DNA of 54,404 nt from Candidatus Harrisonbacteria bacterium CG10_big_fil_rev_8_21_14_0_10_49_15 (GTDB lineage: Bacteria; Patescibacteriota; Minisyncoccia; UBA6257; 1-14-0-10-44-23). Shown here piece after piece: positions 46,937-54,279 of the stretch. Position numbers and translations under genes: made by a program. The stretch is taken from NCBI GenBank assembly GCA_002773415.1, contig PFBD01000028.1, forward strand, positions 78,474 to 132,877. The letters are read 5' to 3'. The notes below the pieces were generated by a model. It made no database searches, was not told the DNA's origin, and worked only from the letters and a program-made list of their open reading frames with translations. Within the stretch, counting starts at the first letter, position 1, and every line of letters starts with the position of its first letter.

Positions 46937-47515
46937 ATGGCGAGCAAGTTCGTCTTGGCCGGGCCGCCTCGGTCCGGGAAGTCCTGCTTGAGGGAGGGCC
47001 TCAAGCAGGCGATACGGCGCATCCCTGGGGCGCCGTACCCGTACGTAATCACGGCCTGCCCCGACGGGGAGGGGTCGTGGTTCCAGGAAACCGTCAACGC
47101 GGATCCGGCGTTGGCGGCGGCGTGCAAGGCGGCCTACAAGGCCAAGTTCACGCCGGAATTCGTCGAGCGCATCAAGACTTCGGTCGAGAGGTGCTCGCTC
47201 GAGCTGACGCTCGTCGACATCGGAGGCATCCCCTCCGTTGAAAACGAGCAGATCTGTTCGGGGGCCACTCACGTGGTGATCCTTGCCGGAGACATGAGCA
47301 AGGTTGCCGAGTGGCGCGAGTTCGCCCGGAAGGTCGGGCTTGTCGTGGTGGCGGAGATTCACTCCGACTATCACGGCACGCAGGACATGATCGAGGGCGT
47401 TGGCCCCGACCAGGTCCTGCGCGGCGCCGTGCACCACCTTGAAAGAGGTGAACCGGTGGCCGACCGGCCGATGGTGGCGGCACTGGCGAGCTGGCTGGTG
47501 ACGCTCGCCAAGTAG
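46937..47515 (+). CDS. P-loop ATPase/kinase like the AAA half of Csx3-AAA proteins
   Basis: A 192-residue P-loop NTPase. ATG 46937 is set by AAAGGAGG eight bases upstream. Walker A is AGPPRSGKS (G9-S16), followed by ITACPDGEGSWFQ (about 38-50), KFTPEFVERIK (70-80), LTLVDIGG (Walker B-like, 90-97) and AEIHSDYHG (139-147). From memory these match the ATPase domain that is fused to Csx3 in some CRISPR ring-nuclease proteins of cyanobacteria. The next gene here encodes a Csx3-like domain alone, so the pair looks like the split form. No CRISPR or cas gene is present. The substrate of the kinase-like domain is unknown. Confidence 0.8.
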   Translation: MASKFVLAGPPRSGKSCLREGLKQAIRRIPGAPYPYVITACPDGEGSWFQETVNADPALAAACKAAYKAKFTPEFVERIKTSVERCSLELTLVDIGGIPSVENEQICSGATHVVILAGDMSKVAEWREFARKVGLVVVAEIHSDYHGTQDMIEGVGPDQVLRGAVHHLERGEPVADRPMVAALASWLVTLAK

Positions 47516-47525
47516 TGTGAAGCCA

Positions 47526-47554
47526 AATGACGCGATCCTTGCTGGTGCGTCATT
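47526..47554 (+). terminator. Hairpin between P-loop gene and csx3-like gene
   Basis: AAATGACGC...GCGTCATTT, 9 base pairs, followed by TCTGTTCT. A second nested hairpin (TCCAGC/GCTGGA) lies in the leader of the next gene. The two genes may therefore be separately controlled or attenuated. Confidence 0.55.
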
Positions 47555-47645
47555 TTCTGTTCTACAAAGACCCTAAAAAAGGTCGCCTCTTTCCAGCGGC
47601 ATGGCTGGAACAGCAAGAGAGGTTTTGTCTCTTAAAGGAGGAAGC

Positions 47646-47963
47646 ATGTCCTTGTACAACGTGGACATCGAGAAGCAGGAGGGTGGCCTCCTGATTCGGG
47701 TGAGCTTCGGCTCACCCGCACAGAATGACCAGATCGTCCTCGAGACGGCCACCCGTCTCGAGGAGCTCGAGGCCGCCGGCGAGCTGTCCGGTGGTGGCGT
47801 GGCCCGCGTGAACGGGCCCGCATCCCTGCCGGTGGCGATGGTGCTCGCGCACCACCTCGCTCACCGGTTCACGGGGGTCGCGTGCTTCGACCCCAAGATG
47901 GGGAAGTACGTGGTCGCCATCGCCCACGGCGGACAGTACGCCGTGGGCGACCTGATCGACTAG
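47646..47963 (+). CDS. Csx3/Crn3-like protein (putative cyclic oligoadenylate ring nuclease)
   Basis: A 105-residue protein with AAAGGAGG before ATG 47646. The second half reads GGGVARVNGPASLPVAMVLA, then HHLAHRF, then GVACFDPKMGKYVVAIAHGG...YAVGDLI. It aligns by eye along its length with the Csx3 family pattern G-x-x-[IL]-x-G-R-G-P...L-A-H-x-x-H...V-A-[VF]-[YF]-D-P-[RK]-x-G...H...G-D-x-I. The His cluster (H69, H70, H73) and D82 lie where Csx3 has its catalytic His/Asp. Csx3 (Crn3) degrades cyclic tetra-adenylate in type III CRISPR systems. With no CRISPR here, another cyclic or linear nucleotide could be the substrate. Confidence 0.8.
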   Translation: MSLYNVDIEKQEGGLLIRVSFGSPAQNDQIVLETATRLEELEAAGELSGGGVARVNGPASLPVAMVLAHHLAHRFTGVACFDPKMGKYVVAIAHGGQYAVGDLID

Positions 47964-48315
47964 TTCGGTCAGGAAAACCTCTGAGCAATCAGAGTTGCTG
48001 CAAAATCCGGCAGTGTAAATAAAGGTAAACAGTTTTTGTCCCCGTCGTGAACTGAAATCATAATGGAGAGCCACGCGGAAGCAGAACCGCTAGGACACGA
48101 GCACGACCGGCTCATGTCGAAATGGTTAGGTCAGCGCCTGAAGGGAGCATGGTTCGCCCAGCTCCCTTCAGCAAAATTTACATTTTGAGTTGAGATTCAT
48201 GCGATGGATTTTATTAACATTTCGCACTGGGGAGCGCGATCCATCGCATAAATCTCTTCTTAAAAGTCGTCCCGCGTGGGGCTCAAGAGGAGAAAATAAA
48301 AAGGAGGGTGCCACG
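47964..48315. other. Noncoding spacer with two hairpins
   Basis: About 350 bases with no supported gene. CTGAAGGGAGC-N12-GCTCCCTTCAG (48138-48171) is a perfect 11-base-pair hairpin. ATGCGATGGAT (48199-48209) pairs with ATCCATCGCAT (48239-48249). The first may end the csx3-like transcript; the second lies in the leader of the 48316 gene. Confidence 0.55.
48138..48171 (+). terminator. Hairpin, likely terminator
   Basis: Perfect 11-base-pair stem followed by CAAAATTTACATTTT. Confidence 0.6.
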
Positions 48316-48801
48316 ATGTGGCGGCTCAAATCAGGGGAGATGGTGGTAGACCGGCATCGGTCACACATCCACCCCACGGTAATGCCGCACCTGCCTGCGG
48401 CACTCGCCCGAATTAGTTCACAGGGCAGGGACTTTCTCGTTGAATCGGTCGACTTCGGTCGGCCAATTGGCGAGACGATCTGCGTTCCCACCGGACCGAG
48501 GGACGAAATCGTATATGCAGTTCGGTCCGGACGTCGGGGGCTCACGCGGTTTGTCAAAAACCGCGCACCGCTTCCGACTTCAGCCGTCAGAGTTGTCCTG
48601 AAGAGAGACGATGCTGGCGGCTATTTTGTTCTCTTGACCGCCTTCCTGGGGCCACCGGCACCGCCGGAACCATGGGACCGAAATACGATTCGCACGCGCG
48701 ATGAACTCGCGCGAGCAGTCGCCTTCTGGAATACTCACGCCCTTGTGTGGGGGTATGAGCCGAGTATTGCGGGCACGGAAACCAAACGTTGCCCGTGGTA
48801 A
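48316..48801 (+). CDS. Hypothetical protein, possible nuclease-toxin-like fold
   Basis: A 161-residue GC-rich protein with AAAAAGGAGG before ATG 48316. The N-terminal half (VDRHRSHIHPTVMPHLPAALARISSQGRDFLVESVDFGRPIGETICVPTGPRDEIVYAVRSGR) leads to AVRVVLKRDDAGGYFVLLTAFLGPPAPPEPW and AFWNTHALVW. The phrase [VL]-x-[VL]-V-L-K-x...Y-x-[LV]-[LV]-T-A-[FY] occurs in phage-type BECR-fold RNase-like proteins as I remember them, but I would not rely on it. It is followed 24 bases later by the HD gene. Confidence 0.65.
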   Translation: MWRLKSGEMVVDRHRSHIHPTVMPHLPAALARISSQGRDFLVESVDFGRPIGETICVPTGPRDEIVYAVRSGRRGLTRFVKNRAPLPTSAVRVVLKRDDAGGYFVLLTAFLGPPAPPEPWDRNTIRTRDELARAVAFWNTHALVWGYEPSIAGTETKRCPW

Positions 48802-48825
48802 CACGGGCGGGAAGGAGGGGCTGCA

Positions 48826-49419
48826 ATGCCCACAACACAAGAGCTGGCGGAGCGTCTTAGGACGCTTGTACCAGGGCGTCCGATTTCGAAGGCGATTGAG
48901 CTCGTGCTCGAGCGCCACGGCGATCGGACCCGGCTCGGAGGCGAGCCAGAGGTCAACCATGTTCTCCGCGTTGGAATCGCGGGGGCCGAGTACGCTTTGG
49001 CAAATTTGCCGGAACAGCTCGAGACCCTCGCGCTGTGCGGCGTGCTCCACGATGTTCTCGAGGACACGCCGACAACCGACACGGAGCTCGTGAACTTTTT
49101 CGGCGGTGAGGTCGCGCGAGTCGTTCGCGCGCTTTCGCACGTCGAAGAGGAAGAACCCGAGGCGATCTACTACGCCCGGGTGGCTGCAGGCGGACAGCTG
49201 GCAGTTGTCATCAAGCGTTGCGACCGCTTAGACAACTTCGGCTGTTTGCACGCTGCGCCGGAGAAGTTCCAGCGCAAGGTGCTGCGTCTGCAGCGAGCGG
49301 CGTTACCGATTTGGCGGTCGATGGACCCAGAGGGGTACCCGCTGATCGTGGCGGCGCTCGATGATCTCGACCGTCGCCTCAACCACAACCCCTGCGACAA
49401 GCAGGGAAAGGGAGTCTGA
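48826..49419 (+). CDS. HD-domain hydrolase, SpoT/RelA-hydrolase type
   Basis: A 197-residue stand-alone HD protein with GGAAGGAGG upstream. The metal and catalytic pattern is intact: H45 in NHVLRVG, H75-D76 in CGVLHDVLEDTPTT, and D133 in IKRCDRLDN. The H-D-V-x-E-D-T and K-x-x-D-R-L-x-N signatures are those of (p)ppGpp hydrolases (SpoT, Mesh1). It lacks synthetase, TGS and ACT domains. It may remove an alarmone or a related nucleotide. Its stop (49417-49419) is one base before the GTG start of the MoxR gene, so they are coupled. Confidence 0.88.
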   Translation: MPTTQELAERLRTLVPGRPISKAIELVLERHGDRTRLGGEPEVNHVLRVGIAGAEYALANLPEQLETLALCGVLHDVLEDTPTTDTELVNFFGGEVARVVRALSHVEEEEPEAIYYARVAAGGQLAVVIKRCDRLDNFGCLHAAPEKFQRKVLRLQRAALPIWRSMDPEGYPLIVAALDDLDRRLNHNPCDKQGKGV

Positions 49420-49420
49420 A

Positions 49421-50629
49421 GTGGAAAAGCTCCAACAGGCCGTAGCTTTGGCGGCCAAGATCCAGAGCATCGTTTCCGACGTGCTGGCGCGGCACATCGG
49501 ACGCGAAGACGTCATCCGCGCCACACTGCTGTCGCTCGTATCGGGCCGGCCGGCGTTCTTCCTCGGATCTCCCGGGGTGGACAAGACCGGCACAGTCCAA
49601 GCGCTCGCCGGTCGGATCACGGGTGCGTCGTTCTACGACGCGCTCATGCCGACGGTCGCCTCGGCCGATCAGCTTCTCGTGGAGAGCACCTCCATCGAGG
49701 AGACGACCGATGCGGGCGGCGCCAAGCAGATCCGCACTCGGGATCAGCTTGGTCGGGCTGCGGCTGCCCACATCGTCTTCGCAGACGAGATCTGGAAGGC
49801 CGAGCCCCGCGTACTCAACACGCTCATCGACCTGTCGAAGGGCGATGGCGTGCGGCACGACGGGATGCTGGTCAAGACACCGCTTCTGGCGTTCTTGTCG
49901 GCGTCCAACGAGTTGCCGGAGTCCGAGGGCAACCTCGGAGCGGTCTGGAGTCGCATGACGATTCGCGTCGTCGTGCAGCCTCTCGACCGTAGTGGCAAGA
50001 TCGGGCTGGTCAAGGCCCGGCTCGGTCGCGACCGACAGTCGGCGCAGACGGCAACCTCGGCCCAGCTCACGCTGAACGAGGTGACGCTCCTGCGTCAGGC
50101 TCGACCTTTCGTGAAGATCCCGGACGACATCGTCACGGTGGTCCTGGACATCCTCCAGGAACTACTCGACGACAAGTCCGCCGACTTCGCGTGGGCATGG
50201 GCCGACGACCGGCGGTTCGGCCGTTTGTTCGACATCCTGCAGGCGAAAGCGCTGCTGGAAGGTCGGCAGACGGTCGGCAAGCAGGACCTCGCGGTCCTGG
50301 AGTGGCTGCTCTGGGACACCCCCGAGCAGATTCCGGTGGTCAAGGCGAAACTCGCCCCGTATTGTCGGACACCACTCAACGACGCGCAGGAGGTAGTCGA
50401 TACCCTCCTGTCGCCGACCGGAACCGTGCAGACGGTTTGCGGCGGCGATCGAGGCAAGGGCGTTCCGGCCATCCAGCAGTGCGAAAGCGCTCTGGAGGAG
50501 TTGGTGCGCCTGCGCTCCGACGCAAGTGACGCCGCCATGCAGGCGGCGATCGACGCGCTCACCGCGCAGGTGAACGCGAAGAAAGCGGACGTGATCGCGG
50601 TGGTCACGGGCGCCAAACGGACTGCGTAA
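49421..50629 (+). CDS. MoxR-type AAA+ ATPase with altered P-loop
   Basis: A 402-residue MoxR-family AAA+ ATPase. The start is GTG 49421, after AAAGGGAG and one base from the HD stop; a longer frame runs into the HD gene. Walker A reads GSPGVDKT (49-56), with Asp in place of the last Gly of G-x-G-K. Walker B is HIVFADEIWKA (D122, E123), sensor 1 is FLSASNELPE (N163). The C-terminal 60 residues are a helical extension. MoxR proteins partner with VWA proteins to insert metals or remodel complexes; the VWA gene is next. Confidence 0.9.
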   Translation: MEKLQQAVALAAKIQSIVSDVLARHIGREDVIRATLLSLVSGRPAFFLGSPGVDKTGTVQALAGRITGASFYDALMPTVASADQLLVESTSIEETTDAGGAKQIRTRDQLGRAAAAHIVFADEIWKAEPRVLNTLIDLSKGDGVRHDGMLVKTPLLAFLSASNELPESEGNLGAVWSRMTIRVVVQPLDRSGKIGLVKARLGRDRQSAQTATSAQLTLNEVTLLRQARPFVKIPDDIVTVVLDILQELLDDKSADFAWAWADDRRFGRLFDILQAKALLEGRQTVGKQDLAVLEWLLWDTPEQIPVVKAKLAPYCRTPLNDAQEVVDTLLSPTGTVQTVCGGDRGKGVPAIQQCESALEELVRLRSDASDAAMQAAIDALTAQVNAKKADVIAVVTGAKRTA

Positions 50630-50641
50630 GGGAGGTGCAAC

Positions 50642-52297
50642 ATGGGCGACAAGCCCAAGCCCGTCACATGGGCAGAGCTCATGGAGCTCGCGGTGACGGA
50701 CGTGGATGCCTTCGGGTGTCTGCGGTACCTCCGTCACCGCGAAGCTGTGCCGGCTATCCCGGAGCTGGCACAGAAGTCCGAGAAGAAGTTCCCGGGAGCT
50801 GAGGGGGCGCTCCTCGATCTGTACCACGGACTCTGGTCGCCAGAGCCGACGGTGCGGGACGAGGTGCCCCCGTCGAGAAGGTACTGGAAGGAGATGCTTG
50901 GCGAGACGCTGAAGTCCAGCGCTTACCAAGAGCTCCACGCCGGTACGCAGCTCTCGGAGCTAAAGTCGGTTCTCGGTACGGTGGCCATGGGCGAGTCAGT
51001 ACTTGCCCTGGTGCCGGAAGAGGACGGTGAGAAGCTCCAGGAGTTGGACAAGGCCTCCGCCGACGCTGAAGCTAAGGCGGACGAGGCAGCAGACGCTGAA
51101 TCGGCCGCGCAAGCGGCGCAGATGTTGGCGGGGGCTGCAGTTTCTCAAGCTGGGCAGGGCCAACCTAGTGGCAAGTCGCAGGGCGCAAGCTCGGGCGGCA
51201 TGACTCCGGCGCAGGCCCAGACCCGCGCGAACGAACTGGCGAATGCCGCGGCGAAGGCCAAGGCAGATGCGCAGGCGGCGCGCGAGCTGGCCGACGAGGC
51301 CGAGCTTGACGCAGAGATTCTGGCCGAGGAGTTGCTGGGCAAGCCCGGTAGCGACAAGGCGCAAGAAAAACTGCGTGAGCTGACGCGGATCGGCCTCCAG
51401 GCCGTCCGCAACGCCCAGGAAAAAGTCGAGAAGGCCTCGCAGACTATCGACTCCTGGGGACTGGATGAGGCGGAGCTGATGCGCACTGGCATTCCCGAGT
51501 CACTCGGGTTGCTGGAGCGTATGCGGCGCAACACCTCGTTCCAGAAGTTCGCTGCCCTGCTCGGACGCATCCGCAAGATCGCGGCTCGCAAGGCACGATC
51601 CAAGGTGAGCGGTGAGGGCGCACGGATCACGACGGTGGAAACCGGCCGTGATCTACGGCGTGCCTTGCCGAGCGAACTCGTCGCGCTCTCTCACTCGGTT
51701 CCGGCACTACGCGCGAAAGCGCTGATGCGCTGGGCCAAGGGAGAGCTCGCTCTGCGCGGCCAGCAGGCCAAGCAGAAACTCGGCCATGGTCCGGTCGTCG
51801 TCTGCGAAGACGGTTCCGGCTCCATGGATGGAGCAAAGCTGCAGTGGGCTAAGGCGCTTTCACTCGCCCTCGCACACTACGCCAAGCTCCAGAAGCGGTC
51901 GTTCGGGTGGATATTGTTCGACTATGGCGTCAGGCTGAGTCGGACGTATCCACAAGGGCGGCTGTCTGCCGAGCGGCTGCTCGAGATTGCAGAATCTCGA
52001 GCAGGCGGAGGAACAGACTTCGAGGCGCCGCTTCGGAAAGCGTTCGAGATGATTCGCGAGCAAGGCCTGAAGAAGGCCGACATCGTGTTCATCACGGACG
52101 GCGACTGCGCCGTCTCGGAGAAGTTCCTCGGTGAACTGGCAGCGATCAAGAAGGAGTTGGAGGTCAACATCATCGCAGTTCTCTGCGACGCTGGCCACAA
52201 CGCCGAGGCGACCGTTGCGAAGTTCGCCGACATTATTGAAACAGCTTCGTCCTTCACGGCTGAGGAGGCGGAGAGCAAGGTGTTCAGCCACTTCTAG
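50642..52297 (+). CDS. VWA-domain protein, MoxR partner
   Basis: A 551-residue protein with GGGAGG before the ATG, 12 bases after the MoxR stop. The N-terminal part is helical, and residues about 135-260 are an Ala/Glu/Lys-rich coiled coil. The C-terminal VWA domain has a full MIDAS: D390-G-S-G-S394 in VVVCEDGSGSMDG, T458 in GGGTDFEAP, D486 in FITDGDC. It therefore should bind a divalent ion and a ligand protein. This is the CoxE/TerY-like partner type of MoxR ATPases. Target unknown. Confidence 0.9.
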   Translation: MGDKPKPVTWAELMELAVTDVDAFGCLRYLRHREAVPAIPELAQKSEKKFPGAEGALLDLYHGLWSPEPTVRDEVPPSRRYWKEMLGETLKSSAYQELHAGTQLSELKSVLGTVAMGESVLALVPEEDGEKLQELDKASADAEAKADEAADAESAAQAAQMLAGAAVSQAGQGQPSGKSQGASSGGMTPAQAQTRANELANAAAKAKADAQAARELADEAELDAEILAEELLGKPGSDKAQEKLRELTRIGLQAVRNAQEKVEKASQTIDSWGLDEAELMRTGIPESLGLLERMRRNTSFQKFAALLGRIRKIAARKARSKVSGEGARITTVETGRDLRRALPSELVALSHSVPALRAKALMRWAKGELALRGQQAKQKLGHGPVVVCEDGSGSMDGAKLQWAKALSLALAHYAKLQKRSFGWILFDYGVRLSRTYPQGRLSAERLLEIAESRAGGGTDFEAPLRKAFEMIREQGLKKADIVFITDGDCAVSEKFLGELAAIKKELEVNIIAVLCDAGHNAEATVAKFADIIETASSFTAEEAESKVFSHF

Positions 52298-52307
52298 GAG
52301 GGGTGAG

Positions 52308-53900
52308 ATGTCTGACCAAGCCGCGCCTCTCGTCGTTACGCTGACGGCCGAACATGGCCAGAAGTGGGACGCCGAGAAAAAGCGCGGGGCGATCGGTACG
52401 TATCGTCCCGCCGGATCGGGCCGACGGAGCCCGTTCCACCTGGTTTTCATGCCTGACGGTGTGGAGCCGGGTCAGCAGGTCCGTCTGACCCTACGCGAGA
52501 TCAAACCTGACAGCGCAGGGCACATGATGTATCGCGGATCGCCGGCGCCGGTCGCGTACGCCGAAAAGTGGCGCGACAACGGTGACGGCACGGCGAGCCG
52601 GGTGACCATCTCGACCAACTGGCTCTTGCAAGAGAGCGAGGAGGGAGTGCTGGAAACTCGGCCACTCGCAACCCGCGAATGGGACCCGCCGTCGGTTCGG
52701 CACGATCTCAAGGTCGTCTGGGGAGTTGATCAGGTTTCGTCCTTCGTTGAGAGGGTTGCGACCAAGATCTACACCCAGCAGGCCGAAAAGGTTACTGCCG
52801 GACAGATGGTCTGGGTTAATACTGGGACACGAGAAGAGCAGGGTGCACCGGAGCAGCTTCCCGTCTTGCAAGTGAAGGTGGGATACGGCGACTTCGGAGG
52901 ACACAAGCTCGAACTCGTGTGGAGCGACGCATGGACTCTGACGGCGGACTGCTACTTCGCAGTGAATACCGAGTACACTCGGGAAAACACTTCGTACGGC
53001 AAGCTGCCGAAATGGGTTCAGGCGCAACTCCTCAACCAGTACCCGACATGCGGTTCGTGCGGCACGGTTCGTTACAACAAGGAGGAAACTTCTTGGTGTG
53101 CGACTTGCCGACCGTATCGCGAAACCGAGCAGTGGATTGTGGCCTCGCTGACTCCGAAGCGCAAGCTGGAGCTTTCAGTAGAGGCCGCGAAGCTACTCGG
53201 CGCAGGCAGTGCCCTTGAAGGTGAGTTGGGTGTGGCGATTCTCAAGGCCACTCTCGACCACATCGGGGACAGTTGGAGACGGGATGACTTCGTCCAGCGG
53301 TGGACCGGCTATGGCTGGTACTACTTCTGCGATGACGCAGTCTACGGATCCAAGCTCTCTCCGGCTGCACTCCAGATTCTCCAGTTCCTGCCCCATGCAA
53401 GTGGTGACGGAATGGTGGAGATGGTGGCGTGGCTCAGCGGGGGCCACAAGCAGAACTTCTCTGACTACTACGCGGCAGCGCAGGTCAGAGGAGAGCGAGT
53501 CCAATTGCCAGTTGGACTTCAGAACGTCGTAGAAAATCTGGCAGCAGGCAGGACAGGTTTGGCAGAACGCCTTCGTGGCGGCGAGCCGGATCGGCTTCTG
53601 GCTCTGCAGGAGTATCGGGGCTTGGGCGACAACATCGACCGAGATTCCCGAGAATTCAGGGAGGTGGGTAATCTTCTGGTCGACGGCGACCAAGATTATG
53701 CCAAGGCCCTGAGGCGCATTCGTGGTCTTCCGTCAAGGAGGCCCGCGGTGATTGCCGCACCTGCGCCACAACAAGGCCGGGCAGCCGCTTGGGAAGAGCC
53801 GGATGTTCCGCGCCACCAAGAGATGCCTGCTGCGCTCGATCCGTGGCAACAACAGCTTGCAGCCCTCAAGGCGAAGCTAGACAAAGACAAGCCGTCGTAG
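52308..53900 (+). CDS. Large zinc-ribbon protein of the MoxR-VWA operon
   Basis: A 530-residue protein beginning 10 bases after the VWA stop, with GGAGGGG before ATG 52308. The N-terminus (KKRGAIGTYRPAGSGRRSPFHLVFMPDGVEPGQQVRLTLREIKPD) looks like a small beta-barrel of the TRAM/OB type. A zinc ribbon follows, C248-x2-C251 and C264-x2-C267. The rest is helical (WIVASLTPKRKLELSVEAAKLLGAG...) with a Pro/Gln-rich tail. I do not know the family. Its fixed position as third gene after MoxR and VWA suggests it is the substrate adaptor or target of the complex. Confidence 0.8.
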   Translation: MSDQAAPLVVTLTAEHGQKWDAEKKRGAIGTYRPAGSGRRSPFHLVFMPDGVEPGQQVRLTLREIKPDSAGHMMYRGSPAPVAYAEKWRDNGDGTASRVTISTNWLLQESEEGVLETRPLATREWDPPSVRHDLKVVWGVDQVSSFVERVATKIYTQQAEKVTAGQMVWVNTGTREEQGAPEQLPVLQVKVGYGDFGGHKLELVWSDAWTLTADCYFAVNTEYTRENTSYGKLPKWVQAQLLNQYPTCGSCGTVRYNKEETSWCATCRPYRETEQWIVASLTPKRKLELSVEAAKLLGAGSALEGELGVAILKATLDHIGDSWRRDDFVQRWTGYGWYYFCDDAVYGSKLSPAALQILQFLPHASGDGMVEMVAWLSGGHKQNFSDYYAAAQVRGERVQLPVGLQNVVENLAAGRTGLAERLRGGEPDRLLALQEYRGLGDNIDRDSREFREVGNLLVDGDQDYAKALRRIRGLPSRRPAVIAAPAPQQGRAAAWEEPDVPRHQEMPAALDPWQQQLAALKAKLDKDKPS

Positions 53901-54066
53901 CGATGGCTGTCAAGAAAGGAGATTGTATCACGATAGGTTCCCAGCTGGACTAGCCACCGGCGTAGACATTCCCAAAGTGGCACTTCGGGCCGGATGACAA
54001 AACACACCCTGTCATCCTGCGGGTTTCGCTGGCTCGAGAGAGTCGACGGAAAGGGTAGCGTGTGGG
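53901..54066. other. Spacer after the MoxR-VWA operon
   Basis: No gene is supported. GGATGACA-N10-TGTCATCC (about 53993-54018) is a hairpin that may end the operon. A purine-rich AAAGGAG at 53915 has only a TTG one base after it, too close to be a start. Confidence 0.5.
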
Positions 54067-54253
54067 CGGGGGATGGTTTCGACTATCTCCCGCTCGCTCA
54101 AAAATATTTGCCCGTTAGCGGGCTGGGGATAAATTCAACGGATGGCGATAGATTCTAAAAAATCTCTCTCCTCTAACCATCCGATGATTTAGTCTCCGGC
54201 CCACTGCCGGGCAAAAAAACACCCCGCGCCCTCCTTGGCGCGGGGGTTTTTTA
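54067..54253 (+). ncRNA. Candidate structured RNA ending in a strong terminator
   Basis: Successive helices can be drawn: GCGGGGGAT/ATCTCCCGC, GCCCG-TTAG-CGGGC, CGGATGG...CCATCCG enclosing AGATT/AATCT, GCCC..GGGC, and finally CCCCGCGCC-CTCCTT-GGCGCGGGG followed by GTTTTTT. No coding frame fits. The 5' part GGGGGATGGTTTCGAC recalls the tmRNA start, but no tag frame or 3' tRNA half follows. The promoter is not clear. Confidence 0.45.
54218..54250 (+). terminator. Terminator
   Basis: CCCCGCGCC-CTCCTT-GGCGCGGGG, then GTTTTTTAT; textbook form. Confidence 0.92.
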
Positions 54254-54279
54254 TTTGGCAAAAATGGAGAGTGAGGTTA

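Noticed and set aside
53915-53997. 24-codon TTG frame after the zinc-ribbon gene
   Set aside because: The purine-rich site is only one base from the TTG, too close for initiation, and the sequence shows no coding bias I can trust.
54067-54110. tmRNA 5' end (GGGGGATGGTTTCGAC)
   Set aside because: No tag reading frame and no tRNA-like 3' half follow; the segment ends in a terminator after 190 bases.
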